Of a DNA stretch of 63,451 nt, positions 24,852 through 33,196 are shown one piece after another. The stretch is from JBBDWZ01 sp050732575. GTDB taxonomy: Bacteria; Gemmatimonadota; Gemmatimonadetes; Longimicrobiales; RSA9. Position numbers and translations under genes: made by a program. Under the pieces are notes generated by a model. The model had not been told where the DNA came from, did no database searches, and saw only the letters and a list, made by a program, of their open reading frames with translations. Location: positions 1 through 63,451 of the forward strand of contig JBOHRF010000003.1 in NCBI GenBank assembly GCA_050732575.1, read 5' to 3'. Numbering within the stretch: position 1 is the stretch's first letter; each line of letters starts with the position of its first letter.

Positions 24852-25826
24852 ATGCCTCTCTCCGCGCCTCTGGTCATCCTCGGTCAGATCACGAGCGCCG
24901 CGTTCGCGGCCGGGCTCAATCTCTACCTCACGGTGGCGCTGGTCGGCATAAGTTCCCGGTTGAACTTGCTGCCCGCCCTGCCACCGGGACTGCAGGGACT
25001 CGAGAACTCGGTCATTATCGGCAGCGCTCTCGGCCTTTACCTGGTCGAATTCGTAGTCGATAAGGTACCACACCTCGATTCCGCTTGGGACGCGCTGCAC
25101 ACCGTGATCCGACCGTTGGGCACGGCCCTGTTGGCCGCCCTGGCGTTGGATGCGGCGCCCCTCGAATTCCAACTGGCGGGCGCAGTTGTGGCTGGTGTGG
25201 TCGCGTTGGGCGCTCACGGTACCAAGGCGGGGCTCCGGCTGGTTCTCAATCGCTCGCCCAGCAAGTTTCGCAGTGTTCTGATCAGCACTTCTGAAGACTT
25301 GTTTGCGGCAGTCCTGGCCGTGGTCGCTTTGCAGTTCCCGGTGGCCGGACTGGGCGCGGGCGCTCTGGCCATTCTGATTCTCGTCCTGTTGGGTCCGCGA
25401 CTCTGGCGCGCGGCCACCCTGGCCATTCGCGCGTTCCGCGCCCGCTTACGCGCTTTCTTTGGGTCTCCCGGCTGGCGACCATTGGGCGAGCTGCCGCCCA
25501 GGATGCGCACCTTCATCCAGGAGCCGCCGCTGGGGCGTGCGGCGCCGAGGGCCATCCGGGCCGCGTTCAAGGGCCTGCCAGGCGTTGCCGCCTACCGGAA
25601 CGGGTGGTTGGTTCTGTGTTACGATCGCACCTCATTCCTTTATCGATCTTTCATTGGCTTCCGCTGTCTGCACCTGCCCCCACTCAGCGAACCTCAAGTC
25701 CGGCGCGGAGTTTGGACCGATGCCGTGGAATTCCACGTGAGCGATGGGAAGCGCTGTACCCTGTTCCTGCTCAAGGACGGACCGGCCGCCGAAGTGGCCG
25801 TGGCGGACCTCAAAGGGGTGGCATGA
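24852..25826 (+). CDS. DUF4126 family membrane protein
   Basis: 324 aa. Residues about 5-195 contain five or six hydrophobic segments and match DUF4126 (LGQITSAAFAAGLNLYLTVA at the start, LDSAWDALHTVIRPLGTALL in the middle, GTKAGLRLVLNRSPSKFRS near 120). Residues about 200-324 form a soluble region not usual for the shortest family members, with PRMRTFIQEPPLGRAAPRAI and repeated beta strands (WLVLCYDRTSFLYRSFIGFR). No activity is known for the family. The gene ends in an ATGA overlap with the AhpD-like gene. A small GCCGT/ACGGC hairpin (24818-24831) lies in the gap upstream. Confidence 0.75.
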   Translation: MPLSAPLVILGQITSAAFAAGLNLYLTVALVGISSRLNLLPALPPGLQGLENSVIIGSALGLYLVEFVVDKVPHLDSAWDALHTVIRPLGTALLAALALDAAPLEFQLAGAVVAGVVALGAHGTKAGLRLVLNRSPSKFRSVLISTSEDLFAAVLAVVALQFPVAGLGAGALAILILVLLGPRLWRAATLAIRAFRARLRAFFGSPGWRPLGELPPRMRTFIQEPPLGRAAPRAIRAAFKGLPGVAAYRNGWLVLCYDRTSFLYRSFIGFRCLHLPPLSEPQVRRGVWTDAVEFHVSDGKRCTLFLLKDGPAAEVAVADLKGVA

Positions 25827-26179
25827 GCGTGCACGACTTCAGCAGCTTCCGGCAGCGGATGAACCAGCGCATCCTGGACGCGGACAACCTCGACATCCGC
25901 CGCTTCTTTGCGCTGGATTCACGCGTGTATCAGGAAGGCGCACTCCCGGTCAAAACCAAAGAACTCATGGGCCTGGTCGCTTCCCTGGTCCTGCGTTGCG
26001 ACGACTGTATCACCTACCACATCACACGCTGCGTGGAGGAGGGGGTCACGGAAGCGGAGTTTTTCGAGACCTTTTCGGTAGGCCTGGTGGTGGGTGGCTC
26101 GATTGTCATACCGCATTTGCGTCGCGCCGTGGCTACGCTCGACGAGCTGCGTGCAACTGCTGATTCAACAACGCCTTGA
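25823..26179 (+). CDS. Carboxymuconolactone decarboxylase/AhpD-like protein
   Basis: 118 aa, all-helical. The family core is clear: KTKELMGLVASLVLRCDDCI (residues about 43-62) with the CxxC pair, followed by TYHITRCVEEGVTEAEFFE and a hydrophobic helix ending in IVIPHLRRAVATLDEL. CxxC-bearing members act like AhpD, in peroxide or thiol-disulfide chemistry; others are true decarboxylases. The ATG overlaps the DUF4126 stop. The specific partner is not visible here. Confidence 0.82.
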   Translation: MSVHDFSSFRQRMNQRILDADNLDIRRFFALDSRVYQEGALPVKTKELMGLVASLVLRCDDCITYHITRCVEEGVTEAEFFETFSVGLVVGGSIVIPHLRRAVATLDELRATADSTTP

Positions 26180-26226
26180 ACAGAGAATTCGCAGGCGGCC
26201 GAGGAACAGTGCGCGTCACGAAAGGG

Positions 26227-26256
26227 TTTACTTGCCCGAATCGTTTTTGTTATATT
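26227..26256 (+). promoter_or_regulatory. Promoter of the second sigma-factor gene
   Basis: TTTACT at 26227-26232 and TATATT at 26251-26256 are 18 bases apart in an AT-rich patch that stands out from its surroundings. Transcription would start near 26263 and give a leader of about 150 bases. Confidence 0.55.
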
Positions 26257-26282
26257 CGGCCAGTTATGCATGGAACCGTTTC

Positions 26283-26380
26283 AAGGGTCTTCGGGTGCGG
26301 TTTTCGGCTGCTGAGAGGCCGCACAAAACCCTGAGTCAAGCAGCGGGTGACTTAACGAACACTCGCTGCTTTTGTCTTTT
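26283..26380 (+). promoter_or_regulatory. Structured leader with terminator-like hairpin before the sigma gene
   Basis: Two elements follow the promoter. First, GTGCGG (26294-26299) can pair with CCGCAC (26319-26324), flanked by AGGGT/ACCCT. Second, AAGCAGCGGGTG (26338-26349) pairs with CACTCGCTGCTT (26360-26371), 12 bp with one G-T, followed by a T-rich run to 26380. This is a good intrinsic terminator placed before the start codon at 26416, as in an attenuator. No known riboswitch class was recognised. Confidence 0.6.
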
Positions 26381-26415
26381 CTTTGACCACCTCTCTCCCA
26401 GGACGACTGGACTCC

Positions 26416-27276
26416 ATGTTCGTCAATTCCCGCGCTTTGGACTCCTTCGATCAGTACCTCTACGATGTCGAGAAGTATCCGCTCATCGAAGAGGCACAGG
26501 AGGAGCGAGAACTGGCCCGCCGAGCCCGCGCCGGCGATAAAGAGGCGGCGGAACGGCTGGTAACTGCGAACCTCAGGTTCGTAATCTCCTACGTGAAGAA
26601 ATACCAGGGCCGCGGATTGGGCTTGGCGGAGCTGGTGTGCATTGGTAATGAAGGTCTGCTGAAGGCGGTCAAGAAGTTCGATCCCGACAAGGGTGTCAAG
26701 TTCATCTCTTATGCAGTGTGGTGGATCCGACAGACGGTGCTGCAGGCATTGGCCGAGCAGACCCGGTCGGTCCGCATTCCGCTGAATCAGAACTCGAATC
26801 TGGTCAAGCTGTCACGGACGGAAACCGCGCTTACCCAGCTGCTGGGCCGCTCGCCGACCGATCAGGAGATCGCGGATGAGATGGGTGAGCCGGTGGAGAC
26901 CGTGCGGGCGCTGCGCCGGGTAGCCGCTTCCGAGCTGTCATTGGACGCGCCCATCGACCGGGGCGATCGGGATAGTGCCTCATTTGGTGAGCGGTTTGCC
27001 GGCGCCGAAGCGGAAGACATTGAGGAGACCGTCGAGTCGCAGGCGCAGCGCGAGTTCCTGGACCGCATGTTCGAGAAATATTTGACCGAACGGGAGCGCA
27101 AGATTCTGTACCTGTATTACGGACTGGACGATGGCGAAGAGCGCACGCTCGAGGAGATCGGCTCTCTATTGGGCGTGACCCGCGAACGCATTCGCCAGAT
27201 CCGCAATCGCGCGTTCGAGAAGCTGCGTGAGAGCCCGGATGGTGAGGCGCTGGCCACGTTCTGGAGTTCCAACTGA
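26416..27276 (+). CDS. RNA polymerase sigma factor, RpoD/SigA family (second copy)
   Basis: 286 aa. Regions 1.2 (FDQYLYDVEKYPLIEEAQEE), 2 (NLRFVISYVKKYQGRGLGL, GVKFISYAVWWIRQTV), 3 (RIPLNQNSNLVKLSR) and 4 (YYGLDDGEERTLEEIGSLLG, VTRERIRQIRNRAFEKLRES) are intact. Region 1.1 is missing, as in many short primary sigma factors outside Proteobacteria. It has its own promoter, a structured leader and a strong terminator after it, so it is probably expressed alone. Its spacing, leader and conservation make it the better candidate for the main sigma factor, though this is inference. Confidence 0.9.
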   Translation: MFVNSRALDSFDQYLYDVEKYPLIEEAQEERELARRARAGDKEAAERLVTANLRFVISYVKKYQGRGLGLAELVCIGNEGLLKAVKKFDPDKGVKFISYAVWWIRQTVLQALAEQTRSVRIPLNQNSNLVKLSRTETALTQLLGRSPTDQEIADEMGEPVETVRALRRVAASELSLDAPIDRGDRDSASFGERFAGAEAEDIEETVESQAQREFLDRMFEKYLTERERKILYLYYGLDDGEERTLEEIGSLLGVTRERIRQIRNRAFEKLRESPDGEALATFWSSN

Positions 27277-27307
27277 CGGACGCCCAATCGATCGACGTTT
27301 GAATAAG

Positions 27308-27340
27308 AGGGCCCGGTGTGACACCGGGCCCTTTGGTTTT
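27308..27340 (+). terminator. Rho-independent terminator of the sigma gene
   Basis: AGGGCCCGGTG (27308-27318) pairs perfectly with CACCGGGCCCT (27322-27332) around a TGA loop, followed by TTGGTTTT. It starts 31 bases after the sigma stop codon. Confidence 0.9.
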
Positions 27341-27471
27341 GTGTAGATTCGGGAACGAGCCCACCGTCGATTGGTATCGAGCAGAATGCCCAGCGCAATT
27401 TCACGCTTTGGTTTCAGGCCAGCGCGCCAGCCCATGTGCAGAATGGGTCTCGCCTCATTTCGTTCTTGCTG

Positions 27472-29514
27472 ATGCGGAGTTTAGTTGGGGCGTTGGCCGC
27501 ACTGCTTCTGCTGGGCGAGCTGCTGGCCGCCCAAACGGTACCGCCTCCCGATTCTGCCGGTGGCTGGAATTCGGCCGCGGCGCTGCAACTCATGCAGCGT
27601 GCGCGTGTGCGCCGGGAACAACCGCGCGGCGACACCGCGTTGCGCAACTATTCAGCAAAAGCCAGTGGCCATGTCTACTTCTACCTGGACCGCCAGGAGA
27701 GTGAAGAGCGCACGCTGGTCAAAGTGGACCAAGTGGCGCTCGAGTTGTACTGGGCGGCTCCCAATCTGACCAAGCAGAGGATCGTTGGCCTGCGCGACGT
27801 GAACCGGCTGCCCAACCGCCAGCAGTATCACCTCGACCACCTGACGGTAGTCCAAAACGGCTTTGGCGACATCATCCGGTTGGGGGATGGCGATGAAGTG
27901 CGGGACGTGCCGCATCCGGCCGCGTCCTTTTCAGATTCCGTCTACGATTTTCGAGCGCTGGACGTACTCACGTTCACCTTTCCAGGCCAGCCTGCGGTGC
28001 GCGTGCAGGAAATGCAGGTTCGACCCAAGCGCAACGATCGGTCGGCACTGATCGGCTCAGTTTTTGTCGATCTGGCATCGGCCGACATCGTACGCATGAC
28101 CTTCACGTTCACGCCCGCTTCCTACGTAGATCGTCGGCTCGACTATATCAACATCTCGTTGGACAACGGACTGTGGAGCGGTCGTTACTGGCTGCCCAAC
28201 GAGCAGTTCGTGGAGATTCGAAGACAGATTCCCGAGCTGGATTTCGTGGCCGGTGCCATCATCAAAGGGCGGATGCGCGTCTACGACTATCAGTTCAACC
28301 AGACGCTGCCCCGCGAACTCTTTTTCGGCCCTATCGTGGAAGCCCGGCCCAGGTCCGAGCGCGAGAAATTTGCATTCGAGGAAGAGTTGTTGGCCGGACT
28401 GGATCGGGAAGGGCTGTCCTCGCCGCCGCAAGTGCAGGCCCTGCGCGCGCAGGCCATGGAACTGATCCGTCAGAAAAAGCTGAGCGGCCTGCCGCCCCTA
28501 CGACTGCACGTACCCAACGCGTCGTCCGTCCTGCGCTTCAATCGCGCGGAAGGGCTCTATTTGGGTGGCGGTGCCAGCTATGTACCGGCCGGTTCCATGC
28601 GTTACGAGGGCACCGCTGGATATGCATGGGCCGCAGGACATGCCACCGGCTCGCTGATGGCGCGCTACGAAAACGAGTCCGCCTTACGGGTCAGCGCGCA
28701 TGGTTTCGTCAACGAAGTGCGCGACATCGGCTGGCGTCCCGGGCTGCCGGGTGCACTCAACACGCTCTCGGCTGCGTTTGCTGCTGATGATTATCTCGAT
28801 CCGTACTACGCATCGGGCGGACGCATCGAGGTGGCTCGACCGGTCGGCTCGAACGGACGACTGACGGTTCAGGCCGGCATCGAACACCAACGCAGCGCTC
28901 GCCTGGGAGAAACTAGTGCTGTTTTGGGCGACGCCAGCTTCCGTCCCGTGCGCCCCATCGAACGCGGCGTACTCACGTCGGTTGAGCTCGGCTTGAGCCA
29001 CCCCCTGCTTACGCGACCCCGCTACGAGCTCAGCGCTGCCACGACCATCGAATCCGGACTCCGGGATGGAGCTGCATACGTGCGGCCCAGGGGAAGCGTT
29101 GAGCTGCGGCACACCTCGCTGTCGCGCTCCACGGCCGCGGCGCTCGGCTTACACGGCGGCCTGACCAGCGGCCGCGTACCGACGCAGAAGCTCTTCCTGC
29201 TGGGCGGCCGCGGTACTCTGCCCGGCTACGAATACCGCAACCTCACGGGTGATGCTTTCTGGCTGATCGAGGCCGAAGCGGCTCACGACATTGCCGCGCC
29301 CTGGCTGCGACTGCGCGCCGTCGCAGCCTACGGTGGTGTCCAACCGGCCGAATCGCTGCCCCCAGACTGGCCACCTTCACGTCGAACCGGTTACAGCATC
29401 GGCCTGGGCATAGGACTGATCTATGACATCATCCGGCTCGACCTGGTTCGCGGCGGCACCAACTCTCCGCGCCTCATTTTCTCGATCAAGCCCGATTTCT
29501 GGGATATGATGTAA
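27472..29514 (+). CDS. Outer membrane beta-barrel protein (DUF5686/Omp85-surface-antigen-like)
   Basis: About 680 aa. From ATG 27472 a standard signal peptide is seen (MRSLVGALAALLLLGELLAA, cleavage near AAQ); a GTG at 27436 in the same frame would lengthen it by 12 residues. Residues about 50-280 are a soluble region with repeated strands (VKVDQVALELYWAAPNLTKQ, LDVLTFTFPGQPAVRVQEMQ). The C-terminal 300 residues are a barrel containing FLLGGRGTLPGYEYRNLTGD, which is the Omp85-type LGG-R-x-L-x-G-Y motif. No POTRA domain is clear. The protein probably sits in the outer membrane; its cargo is unknown. Confidence 0.7.
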   Translation: MRSLVGALAALLLLGELLAAQTVPPPDSAGGWNSAAALQLMQRARVRREQPRGDTALRNYSAKASGHVYFYLDRQESEERTLVKVDQVALELYWAAPNLTKQRIVGLRDVNRLPNRQQYHLDHLTVVQNGFGDIIRLGDGDEVRDVPHPAASFSDSVYDFRALDVLTFTFPGQPAVRVQEMQVRPKRNDRSALIGSVFVDLASADIVRMTFTFTPASYVDRRLDYINISLDNGLWSGRYWLPNEQFVEIRRQIPELDFVAGAIIKGRMRVYDYQFNQTLPRELFFGPIVEARPRSEREKFAFEEELLAGLDREGLSSPPQVQALRAQAMELIRQKKLSGLPPLRLHVPNASSVLRFNRAEGLYLGGGASYVPAGSMRYEGTAGYAWAAGHATGSLMARYENESALRVSAHGFVNEVRDIGWRPGLPGALNTLSAAFAADDYLDPYYASGGRIEVARPVGSNGRLTVQAGIEHQRSARLGETSAVLGDASFRPVRPIERGVLTSVELGLSHPLLTRPRYELSAATTIESGLRDGAAYVRPRGSVELRHTSLSRSTAAALGLHGGLTSGRVPTQKLFLLGGRGTLPGYEYRNLTGDAFWLIEAEAAHDIAAPWLRLRAVAAYGGVQPAESLPPDWPPSRRTGYSIGLGIGLIYDIIRLDLVRGGTNSPRLIFSIKPDFWDMM

Positions 29515-29569
29515 CGCGCTTGCAGGGCACTCCTCTTACTTTTTTATTGCTTTTTTTCTTACTTCTTTC
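29515..29569. terminator. T-rich convergent gap after the barrel gene and ssb
   Basis: The 55 bases between the two convergent stop codons contain runs of T on the plus strand broken into short TTACTT/TTTCTT-like units. There is no strong stem, but the T-rich tract follows the barrel gene directly and could help end its transcript. Confidence 0.35.
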
Positions 29570-29932
29570 TTACGGGTTTTCCTCCTCCCCATTGTCCTCC
29601 GCCCTGGGCGCGCTCAACATGACCAACTCTCGTACATGGACTTCCGCCGTGGGTATGGTGACACCGTTCTTTTCGAAGCTGTCGTACTCGATGCGACCTT
29701 CCACGTAGAGTCGGTCGCCTTTGCGGACGTATTCCTGCGCAATTTCGGCCAGCCGCTCCCACAACGTCAGCCGATGCCATTCGGTGCGATCCTCGAAGCT
29801 GCCGTTGCGCGGAATGCGTCGGCTGGTGGCCAGCGAGAGATGAGCGACCTTGGTCCCGCCATTGGTCGTCTGCACGTCCGGATCCCGGCCCACGTTGCCC
29901 ACCAAAATGATTTTGTTGATCGATCGGCTCAC
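29570..29932 (-). CDS. ssb: Single-stranded DNA-binding protein (short, OB-fold only)
   Basis: 120 aa. The OB fold is complete: NKIILVGNVGRDPDVQTTNG, VAHLSLATSRR, RTEWHRLTLWERLAEIAQEY, KGDRLYVEGRIEYDSFEKNG. The tail after residue 105 is very short (APRAEDNGEEENP), acidic but lacking the usual DDDIPF-type tip that recruits repair proteins. The start is GTG at 29932, chosen because GAGGAGG lies 5 bases upstream; a longer frame lacks such a site. It lies 3' of polA on the same strand, separated by the 30012-30118 repeat. A second, full-length SSB elsewhere in the genome is possible. Confidence 0.9.
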   Translation of the reverse strand: MSRSINKIILVGNVGRDPDVQTTNGGTKVAHLSLATSRRIPRNGSFEDRTEWHRLTLWERLAEIAQEYVRKGDRLYVEGRIEYDSFEKNGVTIPTAEVHVRELVMLSAPRAEDNGEEENP

Positions 29933-30011
29933 AGCCGCCTCCTCAGTTGATTGTGTGCGGCTAAGCTGCGTGCCAGGAACGGGCATTCCCATGGCGCGAT
30001 CGGACATGTTT

Positions 30012-30118
30012 AGGAAAACCGTAAGGAAAACCGTAAGAAGAAACGGTGCGCGCTAAGGCCCGCCGAGTTCGAAAACCGTTCTTACGATGGCTCTTACGGT
30101 TCTTCTTACGGTTTTTCT
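30012..30118. repeat. Inverted repeat of dodecamer units downstream of polA
   Basis: The left arm (30012-30046) contains AACCGTAAGGAA-type 12-mers. The right arm (30072-30118) contains TTACGGTTYTTC units, which are the same 12-mer reversed. The arms flank about 25 unrelated bases. On the minus strand the 3' arm is U-rich, so it could act as the polA terminator. It stops 2 bases before the polA stop codon. Confidence 0.8.
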
Positions 30119-30119
30119 C

Positions 30120-32870
30120 TCACTTGCACTCGTACCAGTTGTTGCCGACACCTGTGGCGACTTCGAGCGGCACAGTCAGCGGGAATGCCGATTCCATGAG
30201 CTCTTTGATCAGCGTGCGAGCTTCCTCGATTTCGGAAGCGGGCGCTTCGAAGACCAGTTCATCATGCACCTGCAGCAACATGCGCGTGTTCAGTTGTCGT
30301 TCTTCCAGCACGCGCTGGATGTTGATCATGGCGATCTTGATGATGTCGGCTGCACTGCCTTGCACGGGTGCGTTGGTGGCAGCGCGTGCGCCAAACTCGC
30401 GCATGTTGTAGTTCCCGCTGTGGATCTCCGGAATGTAGCGGCGGCGTCCACTCAGTGTTTCCACAAAGCCGTGCTTGCGGGCGTGCTCGATCTGATCGTC
30501 GAGGTAGCGGCGCACGCCGGGGAATCGCTTGAAGTATTGGTCAATGAACGTGCGCGCTTCGGCCACGCTCGTGCCCAGCTTCTGGGAAAGCGCAAACGGG
30601 CCAATGCCGTAGACGGTGGCAAAGTTGATGGTCTTGGCGGCATTGCGCATCTGCGGCGATACATGATCGATGTCGGTACCGAAGACCACGGCCGCGGTCT
30701 GCTTGTGCACGTCGATGCCCGCCTGGAACGGCTCCATGAACAGCTCATCGCGCGCCATGTGGGCCAGGATGCGCAACTCGATTTGCGAGTAGTCTGCCGT
30801 CACGAACACGTAGCCCTCGGCGGGAATGAAGCCCTTACGGATTTCTACGCCCAGCTCGGTGCGAATCGGAATGTTCTGCATGTTGGGGTCGCTCGAGGAG
30901 AGCCGGCCCGTGGCCGCGACCGCCTGGTTGAAGGTGGTATGAATGCGACCCGTCTCGGGGTTTACCAGCGCGGGCAACGCATCCGCATAGGTTCCCTTGA
31001 GCTTGTCGATTTGACGATAGTCAATGATCAGGCGAGGCAGTGCGTGACCCTGCTGGGCCAGTTCTTCCAGCACCGCTGCGTCAGTAGACGCACCGGTCTT
31101 GGTGCGCCGGCCCGTAGGCAGCTTCAGCTCATCGAACAACACTGTGCGCAGCTGGGGCGGCGAATTGATGTTGAACTCGTGGCCGGCCAGCTTGAAGATC
31201 TCTTCCTGGATCAGGTGCAGGTCCTGCGCCAGCTTGTTGCGATAGCGCTGGAAGAAATCGAGATCGATGCGTATGCCGTTGGTTTCCATGGCGGCCAGTA
31301 CGCGGATGAGCGGCACCTCGATGTCACGGTAAAGCCTTGTGAGCGCCAGCTGATCCAGTTGCGGCCGCAGCTTCTGCTCCAGCCGCAGCGTCACATCGAC
31401 GTCTTCACCCGCATACTCCTTCACCCGCTCGACCGCGCATTCCGCCAGGGGAATGCGATCCCTGCCCTTGCCGCACAACTCCTCGAGCGTGGTCGTGTGC
31501 ATGTCAAACAGGGCAAGTGCCAGTGCGTCTATCTCATGATCGCGACGGCCCGGATCCAGCACGTAGGACGCGATCATGGTATCGAAATCGAGACCGCGCA
31601 GCGTTACATCGGCACGCGCGAGTACCAGCAGGTCGTGCTTGAGATTGTGACCGACTTTGCGGATGTTCTGATCCTCCAACAGCTGCACCAGCGGCTGCAG
31701 CGCTGCATGATCCAGGGGCGGCAGGTTCTGCGCTTCGGGCGCATCCAGTCCCAGCCCTGAGCTCCGGTGCCGCAACGGCAGGTAGAACGACTCGCCCGGC
31801 TCGAAGCCCATGCCCATGCCCAGCGGCTCACTGCGCATGGCTGTGCTGCCCGTGGCCTCGACATCGATAGCGACATAGCCGAGCTGGCGGGCGCGCGCTA
31901 TCAGCGGCTCGATCTGCGCGCTGTCGGTTATCGTTTGGTAGTTGCGCGGATACTCGCGGCCGGTTTCTTCCTCGGTAGGCGCGAAGTCGCGTACCAGCGA
32001 AGTGAACTCGAGGTCAATGAACAGTTCGCGCAGCCGCTCGCGATCCGGTTCGCGCACGCGCAGCTGCTCCAGATCCAGCTCGATCGGCAGATCCGTCCGT
32101 ATCGTGACCAGTTCATGCGACAAACGCACATCACTGGCGTTGGCGATCAGCGATTCACGCGCGCGTTTGCTCGTGATGGCGCTGGCTTGCGTCAGGATCG
32201 ACTCCACACTTCCATACTGGTCGATGAGTTGGATCGCGGTCTTCGGGCCTATGCCCGGTGCCCCGGGAATGTTGTCCGAGCTGTCGCCGATCAAGGCCAG
32301 GTAGTCCACCACCCGCTCCGGTGGTACGCCCAGCCGCTCCGATGCGTTGGTCTGGTCGATCCACTCCTCGTCCACCATCGCGCTGCCACCGCGGCCCGGA
32401 TTGAGCAACGCGATACCCGGCCGAATCAGCTGATAGAAGTCCTTGTCTCCCGACACAATGACGGTCTCGACACCCTGGTCAATGCCCCGCAATGCCAGGG
32501 CACCGATCACGTCATCGGCCTCGTGATCAGGCAGTGCAATGATGGGCAACCGAAAGGCTTCGATGATGGCGCGAATGCGCGGCATCGACGTCTGCAGCTC
32601 ATCCGGCATCTTCTCACGTGTCGCCTTATAGGCCGGAAAGCGCTGCGTGCGCTGGCTGGTCCCGGCATCCACGACCACGCCCATATAGTCGGGGGCGTGC
32701 TCCTCAAAAATCTTCAGCAGAAAACGTGTGAAGCCGAACGTGGCCGAGGTGTTTTCGCCGCGCGTTGAAATGAGCGGTCGCTGGATCATCGCAAAGAACG
32801 CACGATAGATCAGAGCGTAACCGTCAATCAGGAACAGGCGCGGCCGCGTCTTGGGCGGAATGACAACCAT
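30120..32870 (-). CDS. polA: DNA polymerase I
   Basis: 916 aa, the usual length for a full three-domain enzyme. Residues 1-290 are the 5'-3' exonuclease (LFLIDGYALIYRAFFAM, GVVVDAG, DHEADDVIGALA, VSGDKDFYQLI, IGDSSDNIPGAPGIGPKTA). Residues about 325-510 are the 3'-5' exonuclease with its catalytic residues present (AIDVEATGS; VGHNLKHDLLVLAR; YAGEDVDVT), so proofreading should work, unlike in some thermophile and Gram-positive enzymes. Residues about 530-916 are the polymerase (ATGRLSSSDPNMQNIPIRT, ADYSQIELRILAHMA, FATVYGIGPFALS, LQVHDELVFEA). The ATG at 32870 fits the family start; longer frames extend into repeat sequence. Confidence 0.96.
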   Translation of the reverse strand: MVVIPPKTRPRLFLIDGYALIYRAFFAMIQRPLISTRGENTSATFGFTRFLLKIFEEHAPDYMGVVVDAGTSQRTQRFPAYKATREKMPDELQTSMPRIRAIIEAFRLPIIALPDHEADDVIGALALRGIDQGVETVIVSGDKDFYQLIRPGIALLNPGRGGSAMVDEEWIDQTNASERLGVPPERVVDYLALIGDSSDNIPGAPGIGPKTAIQLIDQYGSVESILTQASAITSKRARESLIANASDVRLSHELVTIRTDLPIELDLEQLRVREPDRERLRELFIDLEFTSLVRDFAPTEEETGREYPRNYQTITDSAQIEPLIARARQLGYVAIDVEATGSTAMRSEPLGMGMGFEPGESFYLPLRHRSSGLGLDAPEAQNLPPLDHAALQPLVQLLEDQNIRKVGHNLKHDLLVLARADVTLRGLDFDTMIASYVLDPGRRDHEIDALALALFDMHTTTLEELCGKGRDRIPLAECAVERVKEYAGEDVDVTLRLEQKLRPQLDQLALTRLYRDIEVPLIRVLAAMETNGIRIDLDFFQRYRNKLAQDLHLIQEEIFKLAGHEFNINSPPQLRTVLFDELKLPTGRRTKTGASTDAAVLEELAQQGHALPRLIIDYRQIDKLKGTYADALPALVNPETGRIHTTFNQAVAATGRLSSSDPNMQNIPIRTELGVEIRKGFIPAEGYVFVTADYSQIELRILAHMARDELFMEPFQAGIDVHKQTAAVVFGTDIDHVSPQMRNAAKTINFATVYGIGPFALSQKLGTSVAEARTFIDQYFKRFPGVRRYLDDQIEHARKHGFVETLSGRRRYIPEIHSGNYNMREFGARAATNAPVQGSAADIIKIAMINIQRVLEERQLNTRMLLQVHDELVFEAPASEIEEARTLIKELMESAFPLTVPLEVATGVGNNWYECK

Positions 32871-32879
32871 CGCAGAAAC

Positions 32880-33131
32880 GTACAAACGCGGTGCGCGTTG
32901 CGCACCGCGGTCGTACGGGCGCGCGACACTTCGTGCGCGGGCGCGGCTACGCCGGGCGCGCGGCTTTGCCGCGGGCGCGCTGCGCGGGGTGCGTTCGCGG
33001 CCGCGTTGCGTTCCCGGCCGAGTTGCGTTCCCGGCCGCGTTGCGTTCCCGGCCGCGCACGAAGTGCCGCGCGCCCACGCAGTGCGCCCGCCGCACGAATG
33101 TGCGGCGCGCCCGCCGGCGCACAGCGCTGGC
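32880..33131. repeat. GC-rich repeat region with three 17-bp tandem copies
   Basis: GTTGCGTTCCCGGCCG plus A or C is repeated exactly three times at 33005-33021, 33022-33038 and 33039-33055. A perfect 14-base inverted pair, CACTTCGTGCGCGG (32927-32940) and CCGCGCACGAAGTG (33052-33065), flanks the block, and several shorter palindromes surround it. No gene is seen. Long open frames through here on both strands are a side effect of GC bias. Confidence 0.85.
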
Positions 33132-33166
33132 GAAAACAAAAGCGCCCCGCAACTAGCGAGGCGCTT
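33132..33166 (-). terminator. Rho-independent terminator of the cold-shock gene
   Basis: On the minus strand AAGCGCCTCGC and GCGGGGCGCTT pair (33166-33156 with 33150-33140) around TAGTT, followed by TTTGTTTT. It lies 30 bases after the csp stop. Confidence 0.88.
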
Positions 33167-33196
33167 CGGGTCGGCGGCTCTGGCCTTTGGGTCAGG

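Noticed and set aside
32871..33152. Long N-terminal extension of polA and overlapping frames on the plus strand
   Set aside because: The sequence is Arg/Ala repeat translation of low-complexity DNA, lacks family similarity, and would cross the csp terminator.
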